NCBI RefSeq assembly: GCF_004355005.1
Contig: NZ_SMSJ01000005.1
Location: 124,001-188,000 of the forward strand
Origin: Dankookia rubra
Lineage (GTDB): Bacteria > Pseudomonadota > Alphaproteobacteria > Acetobacterales > Acetobacteraceae
Direction: 5' to 3'
Length of the DNA stretch: 64,000 nucleotides
Made by a program: the position numbers and the translations under genes
Shown here: one piece after another, positions 11,341-21,517 of the stretch
How the letters are laid out: every line of letters starts with the position of its first letter
Numbering within the stretch: the first letter of the stretch is position 1
Notes under the pieces: generated by a model
Database searches by the model: none
What the model was told of the DNA's origin: nothing
Seen by the model: only the letters and a program-made list of their open reading frames with translations

Positions 11341-12368
11341 CACCCCTCACGCGGCGCCGCCTGGCGAATTTCCGCGCCAACAGGCGAGGCTACTGGTCGC
11401 TCTGGATCTTCGCCGCGCTCTTCGTGGTCACCCTCTTCGCCGAGTTCATCGCCAACGACCGGCCGCTGGTCGGCCGCATCGACGGCCGCTGGTTCGTCCC
11501 CGTGCTGGCCGACTATGCCGAGGACGACATCATCCCGGACGGGCTGCCGACCGAGGCCAATTGGCACGACCCGGAGCTGCTGCGCGAGATCGCCGGGCGC
11601 GGCTGGATCCTCTGGCCCGCCATTCCCTATGCCTACAACACCGTGGTGCTCGGCCTGCCGCAGCCGGCGCCCTCCCCGCCCACCGCGCAGAACTGGCTCG
11701 GCACCGACGACCAGGCGCGGGACGTCCTGGCGCGGGTGATCTACGGCTTCCGCACCTCGGTGCTGTTCGGCTTCAGCCTGACCATCGTCGCCTCCGTCAT
11801 CGGCATAGCCGCCGGCGCGGTGCAGGGCTTCTACGGCGGGCTCACCGACCTGCTGTTCCAGCGCTTCATCGAGATCTGGTCGGGCATGCCGCAGCTCTTC
11901 ATGCTGATCATCCTGGCCTCGATCATCGAGCCGGGCTTCTGGACCCTGCTGATCTTCCTGCTGCTCTTCTCCTGGATGGGACTGACCGGCGTGGTGCGGG
12001 CGGAGTTCCTGCGCGGCCGCAACCTCGATTATGTCCGCGCCGCGCGGGCGCTGGGTGTATCCGACACGCGGCTGATGGCGCGGCACATCCTGCCGAACGC
12101 GATGGTGGCGACGCTGACCTTCCTGCCCTTCACCCTGTCGGGCTCGGTCACCGTGCTCGCGTCGCTCGACTTCCTCGGCTTTGGCCTGCCGCCCGGCTCG
12201 CCCTCGCTCGGCGAGCTGCTGGGACAGGGCAAGAACAACCTGCAGGCGCCCTGGCTGGCCTTCACTGGCTTCGTGGTGCTGGGCGGGGTGCTGACGCTGC
12301 TGATCTTCGTCGGCGAGGCGGTGCGGGACGCCTTCGATCCGCGGAAGCTGCCGGGGGGTGGCCGATGA
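11337..12368 (+). CDS. yejE: ABC transporter permease, YejE type
   Basis: 343 residues from a GTG that overlaps the yejB stop by four bases (GTGA). The N-terminus [21 protein letters not shown] and the periplasmic stretch [11 protein letters not shown]...[17 protein letters not shown] are typical of YejE. The permease domain shows [27 protein letters not shown] and the EAA loop [21 protein letters not shown]. It pairs with YejB to form the membrane channel. A 148-base gap holding a palindromic repeat follows before yejF. Confidence 0.93.
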   Translation: MTPLTRRRLANFRANRRGYWSLWIFAALFVVTLFAEFIANDRPLVGRIDGRWFVPVLADYAEDDIIPDGLPTEANWHDPELLREIAGRGWILWPAIPYAYNTVVLGLPQPAPSPPTAQNWLGTDDQARDVLARVIYGFRTSVLFGFSLTIVASVIGIAAGAVQGFYGGLTDLLFQRFIEIWSGMPQLFMLIILASIIEPGFWTLLIFLLLFSWMGLTGVVRAEFLRGRNLDYVRAARALGVSDTRLMARHILPNAMVATLTFLPFTLSGSVTVLASLDFLGFGLPPGSPSLGELLGQGKNNLQAPWLAFTGFVVLGGVLTLLIFVGEAVRDAFDPRKLPGGGR

Positions 12369-12382
12369 CGGGAAGCAAGATC

Positions 12383-12500
12383 GGGGAGAAGGTAGTCTCC
12401 CCGGACCCCTCATCTATTTCTCTGGGTCGGCATTCGCCGCGCGGAGGGTACCGACCCACGAAAATGGATGAGGGGGCCTGGGGGAGAATACCTTCTCCCC
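12383..12500. repeat. 118-bp palindromic repeat element, copy 1
   Basis: Two long imperfect inverted arms (about 48 and 50 bases) flank a 20-base loop. The left arm opens GGGGAGAAGGTAGTCTCCCC and the right arm closes with ATACCTTCTCCCC; each arm end also contains a smaller self-complementary run. It occupies nearly the whole space between yejE and yejF inside an operon. A second, diverged copy with the same architecture lies at 41255-41377, so this is a dispersed element rather than a single terminator. It may act as an mRNA processing or stability element between the two yej genes. Confidence 0.8.
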
Positions 12501-12516
12501 CAGCCTTTGCCTTTCC

Positions 12517-14117
<1,601 letters not shown>

Positions 14118-14121
<4 letters not shown>

Positions 14122-14576
14122 CGACCGAGCTGGAGCGCCTGCGCGAGTTGCTGGATGCCGACAAGGCCAAGCTCGGCGTCCATATCCGCAAGATGAACAG
14201 CCCCGGCACGCCGGTCTACCAGTCGCTGGAGAACGTGGTGCCGCCGGCGATCATCCTGGTCGGCTCCTTCGGCGCCACCATGCTGGTGCACTTCTATCTC
14301 GGTGCCGCGATCCTGGCGGCGGGCTGCGTCTGGTGGCTGGGCAAGCACCTGCCGCGGGTGAAGGACGGCGTCTTCGACCGCACCGCCGCCATGGTGCTGG
14401 CCAGCGAGAAGAACTTCGATTTCTGGTGGTCGCAGGGCGTGCTGAGCCTCTACGCCAAGCTGCCGGACGGCACGGAGCGCGCGGCGACCCGCCGGCAGGA
14501 CTGGCGCGCCTGGGTGCGCGACCTGCCGGCCGGGCTCGAAACCCTGCCCGCCGGGCACATGATGCAGGAGCAGTGA
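14118..14576 (+). CDS. Uncharacterised membrane-associated protein in the yej operon
   Basis: 152 residues that I cannot assign to a family. It opens with a charged, helical stretch ([23 protein letters not shown]). This is followed by a hydrophobic region of one long or two short membrane helices (about residues 40-75: [33 protein letters not shown]), then a soluble tail rich in Trp and Asp. The GTG start overlaps the yejF stop, and the stop overlaps the ATG of the dehydrogenase gene, so it is coupled on both sides. It is not part of the classical Yej transporter. Confidence 0.65.
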
Positions 14577-15520
14577 TGGCCATTCTGCTGGCGACCAACA
14601 AGAGCGCCGCGGCGAGCACGGTGGAGGCCTGGCGGCAGGCGCTGCTGGCGGTGGACCCGGGCCTCGACATCCGCGGCCATGCCGACGCCCTCGACCCCGG
14701 CGGGATCGACGTGGTGGTGATGTGGGGCGCGCAGGACCTGGCGGCGCTGCGGGCCTACCCGAACCTGAAGCTGATCTGTTCCATGGGCGCCGGCGTCGAC
14801 CACCTGATGCGCCCGCCCGGGCCGCCGCCCGGCGTGCCGGTGGCCCGGCTGAAGGATGTGCGGCTGACCACGGGCATGACCGAATGGGTCCTGCTGAACG
14901 TGCTGCGCTTTCACCGGCAGGACCTCGACTACCGCGCGCAGCAGGCGGCGCGGATCTGGGACGAGTTGCCGGCCCCCGACACCGCCGGCCGCCGCATCGG
15001 CATCCTCGGCCTCGGCGAGCTCGGCACGGCGTCGGCCCGCGCGCTCATGGCGCTCGGCTTCCCCGTCATGGGCTGGTCGCGCGGGCCAAAGGCGATCGAC
15101 GGCGTGCGGGGCTTCCATGGACCGGATGGGTTGGCGGCCATGCTGCCGCAGGCCGACATCCTGGTCTGCCTGCTGCCGCTCACGCCGGACACCCGCGGCG
15201 TGCTGAACGCGCGGACGCTGGGGCTGCTGCCGCGCGGCGCCTTCCTGGTGAACGGTGCCCGCGGCGGGCATGTGGTGCAGCCCGACCTGCTGGCGGCGCT
15301 CGACAGCGGCCAGGTCGCCGCCGCCGCGCTCGACGTCTTCGAGCCGGAGCCGCTGCCCGCCGACCATCCCTTCTGGGGTCATCCGCGCGTGGTAATGACC
15401 CCGCATGCGGCGAGCATCACCATCCCGCAAAGCGCCGCGCCGCAGGTGGTGGACAATATCCGGCGCGCCCGGGACGGGCGGCCGGTGCTGAACCTGGTGG
15501 ATTTCACGCTGGGCTACTGA
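14576..15520 (+). CDS. ghrA: D-2-hydroxyacid dehydrogenase, glyoxylate/hydroxypyruvate reductase A type
   Basis: 314 residues. The nucleotide-binding motif is GILGLGELGTASARAL (about residue 141). The catalytic trio is visible as Arg in LVNGARGGHV, Glu in DVFEPEPLPADHPFW and His in MTPHAAS. CSMGAGVDHL and the overall length match the GhrA subgroup, which reduces glyoxylate and hydroxypyruvate with NADPH. The ATG overlaps the stop of the preceding gene (TGATG). It is the last gene of the yej transcription unit and is followed by a strong stem-loop. Confidence 0.85.
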   Translation: MAILLATNKSAAASTVEAWRQALLAVDPGLDIRGHADALDPGGIDVVVMWGAQDLAALRAYPNLKLICSMGAGVDHLMRPPGPPPGVPVARLKDVRLTTGMTEWVLLNVLRFHRQDLDYRAQQAARIWDELPAPDTAGRRIGILGLGELGTASARALMALGFPVMGWSRGPKAIDGVRGFHGPDGLAAMLPQADILVCLLPLTPDTRGVLNARTLGLLPRGAFLVNGARGGHVVQPDLLAALDSGQVAAAALDVFEPEPLPADHPFWGHPRVVMTPHAASITIPQSAAPQVVDNIRRARDGRPVLNLVDFTLGY

Positions 15521-15600
15521 GGCAGGTCGGCAAGTAACGACCGGCAGGACCTGCCACCCCTTGCGGTGGCCGATCCCGGACCGTGGCCTGCAGGGCTCCG

Positions 15601-15623
15601 GCCCGCCCGAAAATCGGGCGGGC
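15601..15623. terminator. Perfect 10-bp stem-loop between convergent genes
   Basis: GCCCGCCCGA, loop AAA, TCGGGCGGGC. It lies 80 bases after the ghrA-like stop and 8 bases beyond the stop of the MarR gene on the other strand, so it can serve as a bidirectional terminator. No T-run follows. Confidence 0.65.
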
Positions 15624-15631
15624 GCGTCGCT

Positions 15632-16042
15632 TCAGCCGGCCCGGCGCGATTCGCGGCCCGGGTCGGCGTTCGCTGCGCCGGCTTCGCCGCCCGAGGCATG
15701 CAGGTGCGTCTCGGCCTCGGACATGATCTGCCGCATGTCGCGCAGGAAGGCGGTGCCCTTCAGGGTCCGCTGCACGATGACGCTGCGGCGGTCCATCGGG
15801 TCCACCTTGCGGCGGGCCAGGTCCAGTTCCCCAAGGCGGTCGAGCGCCCGGGTGATGGCCGGCTTGGACACGTTCAGCTCCGCCGCAAGGCCGCGCACGG
15901 TATGCGGGCCGTCGGTCAGGTAGACCGTCAGGAACACGCCCAACTGGCGTGCCGACAGGTCGGGACCGTCGCGCCGCACCAGCGCGACGACCGTATCCCG
16001 AAGTATGCCGACCAGCTGGTCGGGGTTGCTCTGTACCGCCAT
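15632..16042 (-). CDS. MarR-family transcriptional regulator
   Basis: 136 residues with a winged helix-turn-helix. LSARQLGVFLTVYL is the first conserved helix, TVRGLAAELNVSKPAITRALDRL the recognition region, and DLARRKVDPMDRRSVIV the wing with the family's D-x-R-D-R-R-S pattern. It likely binds a palindromic site as a dimer. The ligand is unknown. It is downstream of the aminopeptidase gene on the same strand, with a 10-bp inverted repeat at 16084-16113 just before its start that could be its operator or a terminator. Confidence 0.85.
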   Translation of the reverse strand: MAVQSNPDQLVGILRDTVVALVRRDGPDLSARQLGVFLTVYLTDGPHTVRGLAAELNVSKPAITRALDRLGELDLARRKVDPMDRRSVIVQRTLKGTAFLRDMRQIMSEAETHLHASGGEAGAANADPGRESRRAG

Positions 16043-16083
16043 AGCTCCAATCCCCTCGCCCCTTATGGGCTTTCGTCGGCTGA

Positions 16084-16113
16084 CCGGTCCGGGACCCTTG
16101 CTCCCCGGACCGG
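16084..16113. promoter_or_regulatory. 10-bp inverted repeat upstream of the MarR gene
   Basis: CCGGTCCGGG and CCCGGACCGG, separated by ten bases, about 40 bases before the MarR start codon and about 95 bases after the aminopeptidase stop. It could be a self-regulatory operator or a terminator of the upstream gene; sequence alone does not separate these. Confidence 0.45.
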
Positions 16114-16207
16114 CACAATCAGTTTGCAGGCACTACAGACGGGGTAACGCATCCTGCTGTTCTGAGAGCCATCCGACCCGAAAAGTTTCCACCGCATCTC
16201 GTTGTCG

Positions 16208-17590
16208 TTACCGGCCCGGCCCCGGTATGCCAGCGAACAGAGTTTCGATGGTTGCTGTCAGGGTCCTGAGTGCCTGCGCCTCGCCGCCCTCGGGACGGCC
16301 CGGCCGGCTGCCGTCGTTCCAGGCATAAACGTCGAGGTGGACCCACCGCATAGGCGCCGGGACGAAACGCCGCAAGAACAAACCTCCGATAATGGCGCCC
16401 GCCATGGGGCGGGATGAGACGTTGTTGATGTCCGCTACCGTACTGTCGAGCCAGGAGTCGTAACCTGCATGTAACGGCAGCCGCCAGAGCGGATCCGCCG
16501 TCGCCTCGCCTGCCGCCAGCAGGGCAGCGGCCAGCGAATCGTCGGGCGTCATCATTGCCGGCAGGTCGGGCCCGAGCGCGACCCGTGCCGCCCCGGTCAG
16601 CGTCGCGCAGTCGACCAGCAGTTCCGGCTCCCGCTCCGCCGCGAAGGCCAGCAGGTCGGCGAGCACCAGCCGGCCCTCTGCATCGGTATTGCCCACCTCC
16701 ACCGTCAGCCCGGCCCGGGTCCGCAGCACGTCGAGCGGGCGGAAGGCATTGCCCGCCACCGCATTCTCCACCGCGCCGACCAGTACCAGCAGCCGCACCG
16801 GCAGGCCGAGCCGCATGACCAGGTCCGCCACGCCCAGCACCAGCGCCGCGCCGCCCATGTCCTTCTTCATCCGCAGCATGCCGGATGCGGGCTTGAGGTC
16901 GAGGCCGCCGGAATCGAAGCAGACCCCCTTGCCGCAGAGCGCGACCAGCGGTGCCTCCGGCCGGCCCCATTCCAGGATGGCGACGCGCGGGGCCTGCACG
17001 CTGGCCTGGCCGACCGCGGCCAGGGCGGGGAAGCCTTCCTCCAACGCGGCGCCCTGCACCACGCTGCAGCGGGCGCCGTGGCGTTCCGCCAGCGCCACGG
17101 CGGCGGCGGCCAGTTCCTCGGGCCCGAGCAGGTTGGGCGGGGCATTCACCAGGTCGCGCACCAGCAGGATCGCGCTGGCGGTATGCACCGCGCGCTCGGT
17201 CCCGGGCGGCGGCACCAATCGCGCCGGCGCCCGGCCGGCCGGCTTGAAGCGGGCATAGCGATAGGCGCCGAGGCACCAGCCGAGCACCGCGGGCGCGGCA
17301 TGCGCCGCATCCACCAGGCGCCAGGCACTGCCGGCCGGCAGGGCATGCGGCAGCCCGCCGAAGGACCAGGGGGTCGGGGCGGCCTCGCCGAGGCCGAGCA
17401 CCGCGCCGGCGATGCCGCCATTCCCCGGCAGCAGGCGGATTTCCTGCGGCCTCGCCTCGAAGCCCGAGGCATCGAGGAAGCCTGCCGCCTCGCGCGGCAG
17501 GCTGTCCCGCAGCGCCGCCAGCCCGGCGGGGCCGGTGCAGTGCAGCGGCAGGGCAATGGTATCGGGCGCAGCTAACCCATCAATCGGCAT
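16208..17590 (-). CDS. M17 leucyl aminopeptidase family protein
   Basis: 460 residues. The C-terminal catalytic half is clear: LVALCGKGVCFDSGGLDLKP (metal-site Lys and Asp), MKKDMGGAA, and the family signature NTDAEGRLVLADLL at residues 301-314. DCATLTGAARVALG and the later RPMAGAIIGGLFLRRFV follow. M17 enzymes are cytosolic dimetal hexamers that release N-terminal residues. The N-terminal third is poorly conserved, as usual. The start is followed by a family-typical N-terminus, but the leader just upstream contains a strong hairpin. Confidence 0.92.
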   Translation of the reverse strand: MPIDGLAAPDTIALPLHCTGPAGLAALRDSLPREAAGFLDASGFEARPQEIRLLPGNGGIAGAVLGLGEAAPTPWSFGGLPHALPAGSAWRLVDAAHAAPAVLGWCLGAYRYARFKPAGRAPARLVPPPGTERAVHTASAILLVRDLVNAPPNLLGPEELAAAAVALAERHGARCSVVQGAALEEGFPALAAVGQASVQAPRVAILEWGRPEAPLVALCGKGVCFDSGGLDLKPASGMLRMKKDMGGAALVLGVADLVMRLGLPVRLLVLVGAVENAVAGNAFRPLDVLRTRAGLTVEVGNTDAEGRLVLADLLAFAAEREPELLVDCATLTGAARVALGPDLPAMMTPDDSLAAALLAAGEATADPLWRLPLHAGYDSWLDSTVADINNVSSRPMAGAIIGGLFLRRFVPAPMRWVHLDVYAWNDGSRPGRPEGGEAQALRTLTATIETLFAGIPGPGR

Positions 17591-17597
17591 ACAATAT

Positions 17598-17618
17598 CCC
17601 GGCGCTTGCGGCGCCGGG
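17598..17618 (-). terminator. Stem-loop between RgpF-like gene and aminopeptidase gene
   Basis: CCCGGCGC, loop TTGCG, GCGCCGGG: an eight-base stem 49 bases after the RgpF-like stop and only eight bases before the aminopeptidase ATG. It may terminate the upstream gene or shape the leader of the downstream one. Confidence 0.4.
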
Positions 17619-17666
17619 GGAGCCGCGCCGAGGCGACGCCCCGGCGCCGGAATACTTCCGCTGAAT

Positions 17667-18971
17667 TCATGCGGCGTGACGCGATTCCTGTCCAGCGCCG
17701 CGCGCCGCTGCCGTTTCGTTTTTTGAAGTTGGCGCGTCCATGATCCGCAGATGCGCCTCGATCACCGGCACCGACGCCACTGAGCCAGTATCGGGAAGCC
17801 CCGCATCGGGTTCCGGCACCAGCGCCCGCCAGGCCTCGACCCCGGGCAGCCGGCCCGGGTTGCGCCGCACCAGCTCGGTCTTCAGGAAGGGAAAACCCAT
17901 CTGCCGCACCAGCGCGTGCCAGAAATGATGCGTCGGGTTCAGCGGCTGCGACAGAAGACGCGATTCGCGCGCCGCCGGCGGCAGCGATTCCAGATCGCGC
18001 AGCAGCGGGTGGGAGGCCGCCAGCCGCGCCCGCTCCTCCCCCACCGCGAGCGCGGCGGCGACCAGCCGGTGGTAGCCGAACAGCGCCGCCACCTGGTGGC
18101 CGCGGCCGCGCATCCAGCGCGCCAGGCGCAGCTCGCCGCGCTGCACGACCAGCCACTTGGAGTGGCTCATCCGCATCGCGGCCAGGAAGCCGAAGAGGTC
18201 GCCGGTGGCGGCGGCGCCGCGCGCCAGCAGGAAGTAGCTCTGCAGGTGCGGTCCGCCCTGGATGCTTTCGGTCAGGCCGAACAGCCCTTCCCCGCCGGCC
18301 CGCAGCGCCGCCAGGACCGGCGGCAGCGGCAGGATTGGACCCAGCACGCTGTCGTTCGCCAGCAGCAGCTCGGTCGCGCCCGGCCAGCGCCGCCAGGCCT
18401 CGGCCGCCAGCTCCTGCCAGGCGCCGAAGTCGCGGCCGAAGTTGCGCCGTTGCGCCACCAGCGCGCAATGCTGCCGGGCCGCCTGCCAGTCGACCTCGGG
18501 CACCGTCGCGGACATGGTGATGAAGACGATGGCGAAGCCGGCGGCGGCCAGGCCGGCGAGCTGCCGCCGCACCATCTCCGAGACCTGACCCGAGCCGGCA
18601 TAATGGACGTAGAGCGCGACGGAGGTCGCATCCGGCCGCGGGTCCACCCCCGGCTCCAGCCGGAGCAGCGGCGGCGCGCCGCCGCCGAGGGCGCGGCCCA
18701 GGTCACGCGGCAGGGCGCCGGCGATCTCAAGGCCCACCTGGCCGGCCCGGAAGGCCAGCCGTCGCCAGGTCCCGGCGGTGCTGTAGCCATGGATGGCGCG
18801 GCGCAGGCCCGGATCCTGCGGGCTGAGCGGGCTGAGCGCATAGGGGCGGGCCAAGGGGCGGGCCAGGGCGGGCGACCTTTCCGGAGCGGGAAAGCCCGGC
18901 GGTACCACACGGCCAGACAAGTCCGGGTTCAGGAGGCAGGGAGATACCGCGCCCCTGCGGTTGAGCGGCAT
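17667..18971 (-). CDS. RgpF-like (rhamnan synthesis protein F) glycan assembly protein
   Basis: 434 residues from the ATG chosen. The frame is open for 84 further codons upstream, but those are Arg/Pro-rich and overlap the divergent glycosyltransferase. The central region shows the RgpF/PF05045 pattern: ATSVALYVHYAG, GFAIVFITMS, RRNFGRDFGAWQ, ELLLANDSVLGP, GLTESIQGGPHLQSYFLLAR and NPTHHFWHAL. Family members act in rhamnan or other surface polysaccharide synthesis, and several are fused to glycosyltransferases. It is divergent from a GT2 glycosyltransferase gene and near heptose and galactofuranose genes, which supports a surface-glycan role. Confidence 0.8.
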   Translation of the reverse strand: MPLNRRGAVSPCLLNPDLSGRVVPPGFPAPERSPALARPLARPYALSPLSPQDPGLRRAIHGYSTAGTWRRLAFRAGQVGLEIAGALPRDLGRALGGGAPPLLRLEPGVDPRPDATSVALYVHYAGSGQVSEMVRRQLAGLAAAGFAIVFITMSATVPEVDWQAARQHCALVAQRRNFGRDFGAWQELAAEAWRRWPGATELLLANDSVLGPILPLPPVLAALRAGGEGLFGLTESIQGGPHLQSYFLLARGAAATGDLFGFLAAMRMSHSKWLVVQRGELRLARWMRGRGHQVAALFGYHRLVAAALAVGEERARLAASHPLLRDLESLPPAARESRLLSQPLNPTHHFWHALVRQMGFPFLKTELVRRNPGRLPGVEAWRALVPEPDAGLPDTGSVASVPVIEAHLRIMDAPTSKNETAAARGAGQESRHAA

Positions 18972-19104
18972 ACAACAGGCCGTGAGCCGAACGAGCGATT
19001 GCCTCGGGATTCCAGGCGCTTGCCGCGAATTTCTGTGCGGCCTCCCCGGGCCTGAACCGGCCGTGACCCCCGGCGGTCCGGCCCGGCGCCTATCAGCCAA
19101 CCCG

Positions 19105-21081
19105 ATGGAATCCTTGCACCTGGTCCTGCAGCGAAGCTGGCGCGCCGCCTGGGGCCGGCTGCCCGGCGGGCTGCTGCCGCTCCGCCTCCGCCTCGCCGCT
19201 TTCGGCCGGCGCCTCTTGGGCACCCCGCCGACCGGCCGCTACGACTCCGAGGATCGCCGAGGCTACGCCGCCTGGCTGGCCAGGCATGCCCGGCTGCGGC
19301 CGGCCGACCGCGCCGCCATCGCCGCGCACGTCGCCGCCATGCCGGCGCGGCCGCTGATCTCCCTGGCGATGGGTGTCGCCGGCGGGCCGCTGCCGGCGGT
19401 GCGCGCCGCGCTGGCGGCGGTGCAGGCGCAGATCTGGCCGCAGTGGGAGCTCTGCGTCGCGCTCGACCCCGCGGCGCCGACGCCGGTCGTCCGGCTGCTG
19501 GAAGCGGCGGCGGCAGAGGACCAGCGGCTGCGGCTGTTGATGGTCTCGGCCGGCCCGGTCGGGCTGGTCAACGCGGCGCTCGGCATGGCGCGCGGCGCCT
19601 TCGTGGCGGCGATCGCGCCCGAGGGACGGCTGGCCGAGCAGGCCCTGTACGAGGTCGCCGCGGCGATCGAGGCGCGGCCGGACCTCGCCGTGCTCTATGC
19701 CGACGAGGACCGGATCGATGCCTGGGGCCGCCGCCAGGCCGCCTGGCTGAAGCCGGAATTCGACCCCGACCTGCTGCTCGGCCAGGACCTGCTGGGCGGC
19801 TTCGTCGCCTATCGGCGCGACCTGATGCGCGAGCTGGCCGGACTGCGCGAGCCGATGGGCGAGGCCGCGGCGCACGACCTGGCGCTGCGGGCGACTGCCG
19901 CGGCGGGGCCGGCGCGGGTCGCGCATATCCCGGCGCTGCTCTGGCATGCCGGGCCGGGACGCGCCGAAAAGGGCCGTGCCGCCGACCCGGCGGCGCATCG
20001 CCGCGCCGCGGCCGCCGCGCTGCAGGCGGCCGGCATCGCCGCGCGGGTCGAGCCGGCGCCGCTGGCGCCGCAGTGGAGCCGGGTGGTCCGCGCCCTGCCC
20101 GATCCCGCCCCGCTGGTCTCGGTCATCGTCCCGACCCGCGACCGGGCGGCGCTGCTGGAGGCCGTGGCCGAGGGGGTGTTGCGGCGGACCGACTATCCGG
20201 CGCTCGAGTTCATCGTCGTCGACAACGGCTCGGAGGACGCCGCGACGCTGGCGCTCTTCGGCCGGCTGCGGGCCGACCCGCGCGTCCGCATCCTGGCCGC
20301 GCCCGGCCCCTTCAACTACTCCGCCCTGAACAACCAGGCGGCCGCCGCGGCGCGGGGCGAGATCCTGCTGCTGCTCAACAACGACATCGAGGTCATCGAG
20401 CCCGGCTGGCTGCGAGAGATGGTGAGCCATGCCGTCCGGCCGGAGATCGGCGCGGTCGGCGCCAAGCTGCTCTATGCCGATGGAAGGCTGCAGCATGGCG
20501 GCGTCGTCACCGGCGTCGGCGGCGTGGCCGACCACTATCTGCTGCGGGCGGCGCGCGACGATGCGGGGTATTGCGGCTCGCTCGCCCTGGCGCGGCAGGC
20601 CGGGGCGGTGACCGGCGCCTGCCTCGCGCTGCGCCGCACGGTCTTCGAGGAGGTGGGCGGGCTGGACGCGCAGCACCTCGCGGTCGCCTTCAACGACGTC
20701 GATCTCTGCGTGCGGATCCGGCAGGCGGGCTACCGCGTGCTCTGGACCCCCTTCGCCGAGCTCTACCACCTCGAAAGCGCCTCCCGCGGGCAGGATGTCG
20801 CGCCGGAGAAGGCGCGGCGCTTCGCCGGGGAGATCGACACCATGCGCCGCCGCTGGGGCGAGGTGCTGCTGCGCGACCCCTTCTATTCGCCCTGGTTGAG
20901 CCTTGAAGGCGCGCATGGCGCCCTGGCGCGGGAGCCGCGGCGGGTGCCGCCCTGGGCGCCCTGGCTGGCCCCCGCGCGAACCGGGGGGGTCAGGGCTGCG
21001 CCGCGAGCCAGCGCGCCACGGCCCGCACCGAGGGCAGGCGCAGCGTCGCCGCACCCCCACCCGCCGCCGCAGCCGCGCTGA
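19105..21081 (+). CDS. Glycosyltransferase with two GT2 domains
   Basis: 658 residues from the ATG selected (MESLHLVL); the open frame extends 48 codons further up but the opposite-strand gene starts there. An N-terminal, partly degenerate GT2-like domain (about 75-290) keeps LAVLYADEDRIDAWG and LKPEFDPDLL. A canonical GT-A domain (about 325-560) shows VSVIVPTRDRAALLEAV, EFIVVDNGSED, LLLNNDIEVIEPGWL, AVTGACLALRR and FNDVDLCVRIRQAGYR. This layout is typical of O-antigen or surface-glycan transferases. The last 30 codons are Ala/Pro/His-rich and run antisense into gmhB. Confidence 0.88.
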   Translation: MESLHLVLQRSWRAAWGRLPGGLLPLRLRLAAFGRRLLGTPPTGRYDSEDRRGYAAWLARHARLRPADRAAIAAHVAAMPARPLISLAMGVAGGPLPAVRAALAAVQAQIWPQWELCVALDPAAPTPVVRLLEAAAAEDQRLRLLMVSAGPVGLVNAALGMARGAFVAAIAPEGRLAEQALYEVAAAIEARPDLAVLYADEDRIDAWGRRQAAWLKPEFDPDLLLGQDLLGGFVAYRRDLMRELAGLREPMGEAAAHDLALRATAAAGPARVAHIPALLWHAGPGRAEKGRAADPAAHRRAAAAALQAAGIAARVEPAPLAPQWSRVVRALPDPAPLVSVIVPTRDRAALLEAVAEGVLRRTDYPALEFIVVDNGSEDAATLALFGRLRADPRVRILAAPGPFNYSALNNQAAAAARGEILLLLNNDIEVIEPGWLREMVSHAVRPEIGAVGAKLLYADGRLQHGGVVTGVGGVADHYLLRAARDDAGYCGSLALARQAGAVTGACLALRRTVFEEVGGLDAQHLAVAFNDVDLCVRIRQAGYRVLWTPFAELYHLESASRGQDVAPEKARRFAGEIDTMRRRWGEVLLRDPFYSPWLSLEGAHGALAREPRRVPPWAPWLAPARTGGVRAAPRASAPRPAPRAGAASPHPHPPPQPR

Positions 21082-21517
21082 CCAGGATGCGGGTGCCGAT
21101 GCCGGCGCGCAGCGCCGCCTCGGCATCGCCCGGCTGGTCGCCGACCATGATCGAGCCGGGCAGGTCGAGCCCGAGCGCGGCGGCGGCATCCAGCAGCATC
21201 CCCGGTGCCGGCTTGCGGCGAGGCGTCGGGCGGTCCGGATGGTCGGGGCAATGCTCGATCCGCGCCAGCGGGGTGCCGCGGGCGGCGAATTCCGCGGCGA
21301 CCCAGGCCATCAGCGCCTGGAAATCGGCTTCCGTGTAGCGGCCGCGGCCGATGCCGGACTGGTTGGTGACGATGACGAGCGGCAGGCCGCGCCGGGTCGC
21401 CTCGGCGGCGAGGTCGAAGATGCCGTCGACGAAGTCGAACTCCTCCCGGCGGTGGACATAGCCGTGGTCGAGATTGACGATGCCGTCGCGGTCGAGGAAG
21501 AGCGCCGGCCGCGGCAT
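20990..21517 (-). CDS. gmhB: D-glycero-beta-D-manno-heptose-1,7-bisphosphate 7-phosphatase
   Basis: 175 residues of the HAD superfamily. ALFLDRDGIVNLDHGYV carries the DxD nucleophile pair, IVTNQSGIGRGRYTE the second motif, and MVGDQPGDAEAALRAG the metal motif. The zinc loop that GmhB normally builds from Cys/His is reduced here: EHCPDHPD is seen, and the later Cys pair is absent (PTPRRKPAPGMLLDA). It dephosphorylates heptose bisphosphate in ADP-heptose synthesis for LPS. Its ATG overlaps the gmhA stop. The 3' end overlaps the glycosyltransferase gene on the other strand by 92 bases. Confidence 0.88.
   Translation of the reverse strand: MPRPALFLDRDGIVNLDHGYVHRREEFDFVDGIFDLAAEATRRGLPLVIVTNQSGIGRGRYTEADFQALMAWVAAEFAARGTPLARIEHCPDHPDRPTPRRKPAPGMLLDAAAALGLDLPGSIMVGDQPGDAEAALRAGIGTRILVSAAAAAGGGAATLRLPSVRAVARWLAAQP

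Noticed and set aside
17667-19223. Longer form of the RgpF-like protein with 84 extra N-terminal residues
   Set aside because: The extension is Arg/Pro-rich, antisense to the glycosyltransferase start and unlike the family.
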